From: Gammaproteobacteria bacterium
GTDB lineage: Bacteria; Pseudomonadota; Gammaproteobacteria; Chromatiales; Chromatiaceae
Assembly: GCA_019136395.1 (NCBI GenBank)
Contig: JAGVUH010000538.1
Span: 1-6,366, forward strand
DNA length: 6,366 nt
Reading direction: 5' to 3'
Part shown: one piece after another, positions 1-3,536 of the stretch
How the letters are laid out: each line of letters opens with the position of its first letter
Numbering within the stretch: position 1 is the stretch's first letter
Position numbers and translations under genes: made by a program
Notes under the pieces: model-generated
What the model was told of the DNA's origin: nothing
The model's input: the letters and a program-made list of their open reading frames with translations, nothing else
Databases searched by the model: none

Positions 1-714
1 CAGGTTGCCGGGAACGACCACGGCCCCGGCGGGGACCCGGCCATAGAGGATTTCCCCGGTCTCGCGGTGATAGATCTTGGTGCTGGCGCCGATGTAGACG
101 CCCATGGAGATGACCGCGCCTTCCTCGACGATGACGCCCTCGACGACCTCCGAGCGGGCACCGATGAAGCAGTTGTCCTCGATGATGGTGGGCGCCGCCT
201 GGACCGGCTCCAGGACGCCGCCGATGCCCACGCCGCCGGACAAGTGCACGTTCTTGCCGATCTGGGCACAGGAGCCGACGGTGGCCCAGGTATCGACCAT
301 GGTCCCGCTATCGACATAGGCGCCGATGTTGACGTAGGAGGGCATGAGCACGCAGCCAGGGGCGATGTAGGCCCCGCGCCGTGCAGTGGCGGGCGGCACC
401 ACCCGCACCCCGCCGTCGCGGAAGTCGCGGCTGTTGTAGTCCTGGTACTTGGAGGGGACCTTGTCGTAATAGTTGGTGAAGCCCCCCTTCATGAAGCTGT
501 TGTCCTCGATGCGAAAGGACAGCAGCACCGCCTTCTTGATCCAGTCGTTCACCACCCAGGCGCCGTCGCGCTTCTCCGCCACCCGGATCTCGCCGCGGTC
601 GAGGCGCTCGATGGTGTCGAGGACGGCATCGCGGACCAGGGTCTCGACGCTACGGGGGGTGATCTCGGCGCGGCGCTCGAAGGCGGCTTCGATGATGGGG
701 CGGTTATCGCTCAT
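1..714 (-). CDS. dapD: 2,3,4,5-tetrahydropyridine-2,6-dicarboxylate N-succinyltransferase, C-terminus cut by window edge
   Basis: DapD transfers succinyl from succinyl-CoA to tetrahydrodipicolinate, giving N-succinyl-2-amino-6-oxopimelate, in the cytoplasmic diaminopimelate/lysine pathway. I translated the minus strand from the ATG at 714-712 and the frame stays open to base 1, giving 238 codons. E. coli DapD is about 274 residues, so roughly 36 C-terminal residues lie outside the window. Residues 1-100 form the helical N-terminal domain. From about 105 the sequence is left-handed beta-helix hexapeptide repeats, including [24 protein letters not shown] and [12 protein letters not shown]. The residues reported as catalytic in characterised DapD, Asp141 and Glu189, are both present at those positions. 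The start is supported by GGAG six bases upstream (CTGGAGCAACCCATG). It lies downstream of dapC on the same strand, and DapC acts on its product. Identification is near certain. Confidence 0.97.
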   Translation of the reverse strand, partial: MSDNRPIIEAAFERRAEITPRSVETLVRDAVLDTIERLDRGEIRVAEKRDGAWVVNDWIKKAVLLSFRIEDNSFMKGGFTNYYDKVPSKYQDYNSRDFRDGGVRVVPPATARRGAYIAPGCVLMPSYVNIGAYVDSGTMVDTWATVGSCAQIGKNVHLSGGVGIGGVLEPVQAAPTIIEDNCFIGARSEVVEGVIVEEGAVISMGVYIGASTKIYHRETGEILYGRVPAGAVVVPGNL

Positions 715-718
715 GGGT

Positions 719-726
719 TGCTCCAG
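719..726 (-). promoter_or_regulatory. dapD ribosome binding site
   Basis: Read on the minus strand, CTGGAG is followed by CAACCC and the ATG of dapD. The GGAG core sits six bases before the start codon, which fixes the start at 714. Confidence 0.6.
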
Positions 727-730
727 AATC

Positions 731-756
731 GAGGAAAGAAAATGGGAGGAAAGAAA
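731..756 (-). repeat. Direct repeat (two 11-nt units) in the dapD leader
   Basis: The plus strand reads GAGGAAAGAAA at 731-741 and again at 746-756, a period of 15 bases. In the dapD transcript this becomes two UUUCUUUCCUC tracts, lying about 17 to 42 bases before the start codon. The tracts contain CCUC(C), complementary to the GGAG ribosome binding site just downstream. They could therefore either bind ribosomal protein S1 as pyrimidine-rich enhancers or pair with the Shine-Dalgarno. The repeat is seen directly; the function is inference. Confidence 0.5.
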
Positions 757-852
757 TTGTTACGAACGCTGCCCGGTACAACGTGGTTTTTGCTGAGTCC
801 GGACGAGTAGGTTGAGAGTGGGGTATCAAGGCTGGTCATAACCGGGTAACCA

Positions 853-953
853 TTCAGACCCCCTCTCCCCAACCCTCCCCCACCAGGGTGGAGGGGGCAA
901 GAGAATCAGCAGTTTGTGCCCCCCAAGCCCTTCTGGGGCGCGAGGGGTCTGAA
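853..953. repeat. Small MITE-like element with terminal inverted repeats (repeat copy 1)
   Basis: The ends are TTCAGACCCCCTC (853-865) and GAGGGGTCTGAA (942-953), which are reverse complements over 12 bases with one extra C in the left arm. They enclose a C-rich core: a CCCTCTCCCCAACC-like run, a loose hairpin around CACC-AG-GGTG, then AGAATCAGCAGTTTGTG. A second internal stem is GCCCC (918-922) with GGGGC (935-939). The core recurs at 2640-2715 and 2739-2811. The sequence GGTAACC lies just outside the left end (845-851), as it does beside copy 3. No coding capacity and no obvious target-site duplication are visible. Calling it a MITE is inference; the inverted ends and shared core are seen. 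Confidence 0.6.
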
Positions 954-986
954 CAAATTCGGCCGGTCATGTGGGGCGGCGCCGGA

Positions 987-2183
987 TCACAAGCCTTCGA
1001 GGTAACGGCGAATGCGCCAGGCGGCCTCGACGCACTCGTCCAGGGGCGCCACCAGGGCCAGGCGGACGCGGCCCGCGCCCGGATCGACGCCGTCCACCGC
1101 CCGGGACAGGTAGGACCCCGGCAGGACGGTGACATTGCTCGCGGCGAAGAGGCCCCGGGCGAAGTCCGGGTCCGGAATCGGGGTTCGTGGCCAAAGATAG
1201 AAGCCGCCCGCGGGACGGCTGACCTCCAGGACCTCGCCCAGGATCGCCAGCACGGCGTCGAACTTGGCCCGGTACAGGGCGCGGTTGGTCACCACATGGG
1301 CCTCGTCCCGCCAGGAGGCGAGGCTGGCATGCTGATGCTGGACCGGCATGGCGCAGCCGTGATAGGTGCGGTACTGGAAAAAGCGCTCGATGAGTTCGGC
1401 ATCGCCGGCGACGAAACCGGAGCGCAGCCCGGGGACGTTGGAGCGCTTGGACAGGCTGTGGAAGACCAGGCAGCGGCGGTAGTCGCCGCGCCCCAGGCGG
1501 GCGGCGGCCTGGAGCAGGCCCACTGGCGGCCGGGCCTCGTCGTCATAAAGCTCGGCGTAGCACTCGTCGGCGGCGATGACGAAATCGAATTCCTCGGCCA
1601 GTTCGATCAGCCGCTGCAAGGTCGACAGGGGGATCACCGCCCCGCTGGGGTTGCCGGGGGAACAGAGGTAGAGCAACTGGCACCGCCGCCAGGTGTCGGC
1701 CGTAACCGCGTTGAAATCCGTGAGGTAGTCCTGTTCCGCGAGACAGGGCAGGTAGCGTGGCTCGGCCCCGGCCAGCAGGGCCGCCCCCTCGTAGATTTGA
1801 TAAAAGGGATTGGGCATCAGCACCAGGGGTTGCCGCGACCGGTCCACCAGGGCCTGGGGTAGGGCGAAGAGGCCCTCGCGGGTGCCGTTGAGGGGCAGGA
1901 TCTGCCGGTCCGGGTCCAAACCGCCGGCGGGGAGTTGGAAGCGCCGGGTTAGCCAGTCGGCGATGGCCTGGCGCAGCGCCGGCAGGCCCCGGGTGGTGGG
2001 GTAGCTGGACAGCAGGTGCAGGTGCGCGATCAGGGTTTCGGTAATGAAATCCGGCGTCGGATGTTTGGGCTCCCCAATGGACAGGGCGATGGGCCCCAGG
2101 TCCGCTGGCGGTACCACGCCGGCCTTGAGGGCGGCGAGCTTTTCAAAGGGGTAGGGTTGGAGCCTGTCCAGATCGGGATTCAT
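987..2183 (-). CDS. dapC: Succinyldiaminopimelate transaminase (PLP fold type I)
   Basis: DapC moves an amino group from glutamate to N-succinyl-2-amino-6-oxopimelate, making N-succinyl-LL-diaminopimelate, the step directly after DapD. The 398-residue protein is a complete class I/II aminotransferase. The N-terminal SIGEPKHPTP is the substrate-loop motif typical of this DapC family. LNGTREGLF (98-106) is the phosphate-binding region, SPGNPSG (175-181) holds Asn178, AADECYAE holds Asp206 (pyridine nitrogen) and Tyr209, and SLSKRS holds the Schiff-base Lys246. Arg254 should contact the cofactor phosphate, and GRVRLAL near the C-terminus holds the carboxylate-binding Arg374. Length is as expected. 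The start codon ATG (2183-2181) gives the family's usual MNPDLDRLQPYPFEKL N-terminus, but the ribosome binding site is weak. The gene is followed on the same strand by dapD and is divergent from the VOC gene. ArgD/AspC-type alternatives are less likely given the N-terminal motif and neighbour. Confidence 0.93.
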   Translation of the reverse strand: MNPDLDRLQPYPFEKLAALKAGVVPPADLGPIALSIGEPKHPTPDFITETLIAHLHLLSSYPTTRGLPALRQAIADWLTRRFQLPAGGLDPDRQILPLNGTREGLFALPQALVDRSRQPLVLMPNPFYQIYEGAALLAGAEPRYLPCLAEQDYLTDFNAVTADTWRRCQLLYLCSPGNPSGAVIPLSTLQRLIELAEEFDFVIAADECYAELYDDEARPPVGLLQAAARLGRGDYRRCLVFHSLSKRSNVPGLRSGFVAGDAELIERFFQYRTYHGCAMPVQHQHASLASWRDEAHVVTNRALYRAKFDAVLAILGEVLEVSRPAGGFYLWPRTPIPDPDFARGLFAASNVTVLPGSYLSRAVDGVDPGAGRVRLALVAPLDECVEAAWRIRRYLEGL

Positions 2184-2227
2184 GCGCGGTGGGTCATTGT
2201 TATCCAGGTTGGGAGCGAATTGGCGTT

Positions 2228-2236
2228 AGTATACCA
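2228..2236 (-). promoter_or_regulatory. Candidate extended -10 promoter for dapC
   Basis: The minus strand reads TGGTATACT, which fits the extended -10 pattern TGnTATAAT with one mismatch. It would start transcription near 2221, leaving a leader of about 37 bases before the dapC ATG. No good -35 box is placed correctly: CTGACA at 2247-2242 is only 8 bases away. An extended -10 element can act without a -35. The element lies only a few bases before the divergent VOC start. Confidence 0.45.
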
Positions 2237-2240
2237 GCCC

Positions 2241-2633
2241 ATGTCAGACATCCTGGGTATTCACCATGCCAGCCTGCTGGTCGCGGACACCGCCCGCGCG
2301 CTGGGCTTCTATCGTGACCTCTTGGGGCTGGAGGTGCTGGTCGAACGGCCGGACCTGGGTTTCCCCGGCGCCTGGCTGCGGGTCGGGTCACAGCAGATCC
2401 ATCTGCTGGAATTGCCCAACCCCGATCCCCTGAACGGGCGCCCCGCCCATGGCGGGCGAGACCGGCATCTTGCCCTGTACGTCAGGGACCTGGAAGCCCT
2501 CGCCCGCCGTCTGGAGGCCGCCGGACTCCCTTACACCCGCAGTCGCTCGGGGCGCGCGGCCCTATTCTGTCGCGATCCGGATGCCAATGCCCTGGAGTTT
2601 CTGCCGGCCCGGGAGGAGGGGACGTCCGGGTAG
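2241..2633 (+). CDS. VOC (glyoxalase/bleomycin-resistance/dioxygenase) superfamily protein
   Basis: A 130-residue single-module vicinal-oxygen-chelate protein, probably cytoplasmic and metal-dependent; its substrate cannot be read from sequence. Two beta-alpha-beta-beta-beta halves are visible. The first is IHHASLLVADTARALGFYRD, with the classic H...D...FY pattern and then LLGLEVL. The second starts at HLALYVRDLEALARRLEAAG and ends DPDANALEFLP. Potential metal ligands are His9, Glu57 (or His54), His76 and Glu119, the pattern expected of an intact metal site. I chose ATG 2241 because the protein begins right at the fold. The open frame extends upstream to 2016, but that part is antisense to dapC and has no family similarity. 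There is no Shine-Dalgarno, and a weak TAGTAT at 2227-2232 sits so close that the transcript might be leaderless. It is divergent from dapC; a link to lysine synthesis is unproven. Confidence 0.85.
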   Translation: MSDILGIHHASLLVADTARALGFYRDLLGLEVLVERPDLGFPGAWLRVGSQQIHLLELPNPDPLNGRPAHGGRDRHLALYVRDLEALARRLEAAGLPYTRSRSGRAALFCRDPDANALEFLPAREEGTSG

Positions 2634-2639
2634 TTCTTA

Positions 2640-2715
2640 CCCCCTCTCTCCAACCCTCCCCCGCCAGGGGGAAGGGAGCAAGAAAATCAGCCGCTTGTTG
2701 TGGTACCCATGCCAG
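2640..2715 (+). repeat. C-rich intergenic repeat, copy 2
   Basis: Begins CCCCCTCTCTCCAACCCTCC, passes through an imperfect hairpin (CCCCC-gcca-GGGGG, extended outward by a few more pairs), then GAAAATCAGCCGCTTGT and CATGCCAG. It matches copy 3 closely from GAAAATCAGCC to ATGCCAG and matches copy 1 (859-917) over the C-run, hairpin and AATCAGC block. It begins only six bases after the VOC stop codon and lacks the GGTAACC left flank seen at copies 1 and 3. Confidence 0.65.
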
Positions 2716-2732
2716 TTTGGCGGCAGGTAACC
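2702..2732. repeat. Hairpin between repeat copies 2 and 3
   Basis: GGTACC (2702-2707) and TGCC (2710-2713) can pair with GGCA (2722-2725) and GGTAACC (2726-2732), leaving small bulges and an eight-base loop. It sits between convergent genes and could be a bidirectional 3'-end structure, but no T-run follows on either strand, so it is not called a terminator. Confidence 0.4.
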
Positions 2733-2811
2733 GTACAGCCCCCCCTCTTCCCAAACCTCCCGCCAGGGGGGATGGAGCTGGAAAATCAGCCGCTTGTGAT
2801 ACTCATGCCAG
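2726..2811 (+). repeat. C-rich intergenic repeat, copy 3
   Basis: GGTAACCGTACAG (2726-2738) corresponds to GGTAACCATTCAG at 845-857 beside copy 1, so the shared unit includes this left flank. The core starts with CCCCCCCTCTTCCC at 2739, continues through an imperfect CCTCCC-gcca-GGGGGG hairpin, and ends GAAAATCAGCCGCTTGTGAT and CATGCCAG. The copy-1-like right inverted end is not recognisable here. Confidence 0.65.
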
Positions 2812-2837
2812 CCCAGGCCACGGGGGAGCGCGAACGC

Positions 2838-3287
2838 CTACGGCGGCAGTAGCCGGGGCTGGGTGGCGGAGAGGCGGTCATGGGGTGCCAGCCCTTCCCG
2901 GTCGAAGGGGACCCAGAACAGGGCCAGGGGGGCGGGGACCAGGGTGGACCAGAGCAGCCGGCGGCGGACATCGGCGGCGGTCAGGGGCCGGCCATCGGCG
3001 CGGACCAGCCGGAAGCGCCAGGTGCGCATGCCCAGGGTCTGGCCGCCGTAGCGCCAGAAATAGGCGAAAAAACCGTAGCCGACCAGGATCAGGTAAAGCT
3101 GGAACAGGATCATTGGCCAACCCTCGATCCAGATTTCGTGGCCGGTCAGGGCGGAGGCAGGGACGATCACCAGGGTCGCCGCCAACAGCAGCATGCCGAA
3201 AAGTAGAATCAGATCGTAGAGCAGCGCCGAGAGGCGCCGCAGTAGTCCCGGGGGGCGGGCGGGGGCGAGAGCGTTAGCATCAGCCAC
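2838..3287 (-). CDS. RDD family integral membrane protein
   Basis: A 149-residue inner-membrane protein of the RDD family, named for conserved Arg-Asp-Asp residues; family functions are mostly unknown, with some members linked to transport or ion exchange. LLRRLSALLYD gives the Arg and Asp25 entering TM1 (about 22-44). TM2 is about 56-76 and ends in the family signature WRYGGQTLGMRTWRFRLV plus RADGRPLT. TM3 is about 111-127, followed by DREGLAPHDRLSATQ, matching the C-terminal HDrlsgT motif. I prefer the GTG start at 3287-3285 because CCGGAG lies seven bases upstream of it. The ATG at 3353 would add 22 residues, mostly arginine-rich, that do not look like family sequence. The gene is convergent with VOC and divergent from the kinase. 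Its leader contains sequences complementary to its own ribosome binding site. Confidence 0.83.
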   Translation of the reverse strand: MADANALAPARPPGLLRRLSALLYDLILLFGMLLLAATLVIVPASALTGHEIWIEGWPMILFQLYLILVGYGFFAYFWRYGGQTLGMRTWRFRLVRADGRPLTAADVRRRLLWSTLVPAPLALFWVPFDREGLAPHDRLSATQPRLLPP

Positions 3288-3292
3288 AAGTA

Positions 3293-3374
3293 AGCTCCGG
3301 ATAGAGGTCTCACCAATCAGTCCTCGGCGTTTTCGACGCCTCCCTCGTCGCACCGATAACTGGAGCGTATCCGG
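3293..3374 (-). promoter_or_regulatory. Possible structured leader of the RDD gene
   Basis: The RDD ribosome-binding region, on the minus strand TATCCGGAGC (3303-3294), is complementary to an upstream leader segment: CCGGATA (minus, 3374-3368) pairs with TATCCGG, or GCTCC (3366-3362) with GGAGC. Between them lies a short stem GGCGT-tttcg-ACGCC (3326-3340, plus). If the transcript starts upstream of 3374 the site could be sequestered. The arms are short and chance is a real alternative. Confidence 0.25.
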
Positions 3375-3472
3375 TAGGAAAAGGGCCAGGGTGCCGCGAC
3401 GGTGAGGTTAGGTCCCGGTATTGTCCCAGGATCGGGGCGGGGCGTCATGCCCGAAGCCTTTGCCGCTTGGCG

Positions 3473-3478
3473 TAATAT
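3473..3478 (+). promoter_or_regulatory. Tentative -10 box for the kinase operon
   Basis: TAATAT lies in an otherwise GC-rich stretch, 58 bases before the preferred GTG start. It matches the sigma-70 -10 consensus at four of six bases. No acceptable -35 lies 16-18 bases upstream, so this may need an activator or be fortuitous. Confidence 0.25.
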
Positions 3479-3536
3479 ACCTGGCATTCATCCCCTTCCG
3501 GTCGTCTCCGACCCCATACTGCTTCAGGTCCGGGCC

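Larger units (their letters stand above)
715..986. other. dapC-dapD intergenic spacer (272 nt)
   Basis: No gene is supported here. The part next to dapD (715-760) holds its ribosome binding site and a duplicated CU-rich tract. The middle (760-845) shows no clear structure; a TTGATA (minus strand, near 830) resembles a -35 box but has no -10 box at the right distance. The part next to dapC (845-953) is a C-rich repeat element. The spacer has no obvious intrinsic terminator with a T-run after dapC, so read-through from dapC into dapD remains possible. Confidence 0.6.
2634..2837. other. Convergent spacer filled with repeat copies 2 and 3
   Basis: This 204-base gap separates the 3' end of the VOC gene (plus) from the 3' end of the RDD gene (minus). 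Almost all of it is two copies of the C-rich repeat in the same orientation, offset by 99 bases, with a hairpin between them. No start codon with a credible ribosome binding site and no real gene is seen. Spurious frames across it give peptides of the PLSPTLPRQGEG type, a pattern I recall as common in over-predicted bacterial ORFs over such repeats. Confidence 0.7.
3288..3536. other. Divergent spacer between RDD and kinase genes
   Basis: This 249-base region should contain promoters for both flanking genes. A frame runs open from a GTG at 3402 into the kinase. Its codons up to 3536 include AGG, TTA, CCA, GGA and two ATA, unlike the strongly G/C-ending codons downstream, so I treat it as non-coding leader. 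A TAATAT at 3473-3478 could be a -10 box for the kinase but has no matching -35. A short stem lies at 3326-3340. Nothing else is recognised. Confidence 0.5.

Noticed and set aside
67..810. Long plus-strand open frame (247 codons)
   Set aside because: It is antisense to dapD, low in complexity (Asp/Gly/Ala/His-rich) and has no family features; GC-rich codon bias opens this frame.
915..945. Possible intrinsic terminator after dapC
   Set aside because: A GCCCC/GGGGC stem exists but no T-run follows on the minus strand; it is better explained as part of the repeat element.
888..1862. Long plus-strand open frame (324 codons)
   Set aside because: It is antisense to the fully motif-complete dapC and begins inside the C-rich repeat; it shows no domain pattern.
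2016..2240. Upstream extension of the VOC gene by 75 codons
   Set aside because: This part overlaps the dapC coding region antisense and shows no VOC-family sequence; the fold begins at the ATG at 2241.
2482..2754. Small minus-strand frame with a LAGEGWREGV-type peptide
   Set aside because: The peptide is simply the C-rich repeat read in frame; the same pattern (VGEGWGEGV) arises at copy 1, so it marks the repeat and not a gene.
2717..3277. Plus-strand open frame opposite the RDD gene
   Set aside because: It is an Arg/Gly/Ala-rich low-complexity translation of the complement; the minus strand has clear RDD motifs.
3468..3500. Possible sigma-54 promoter before the kinase (TGGC near 3469 and 3482)
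   Set aside because: The GG and GC dinucleotides are not at the required 10-base spacing.
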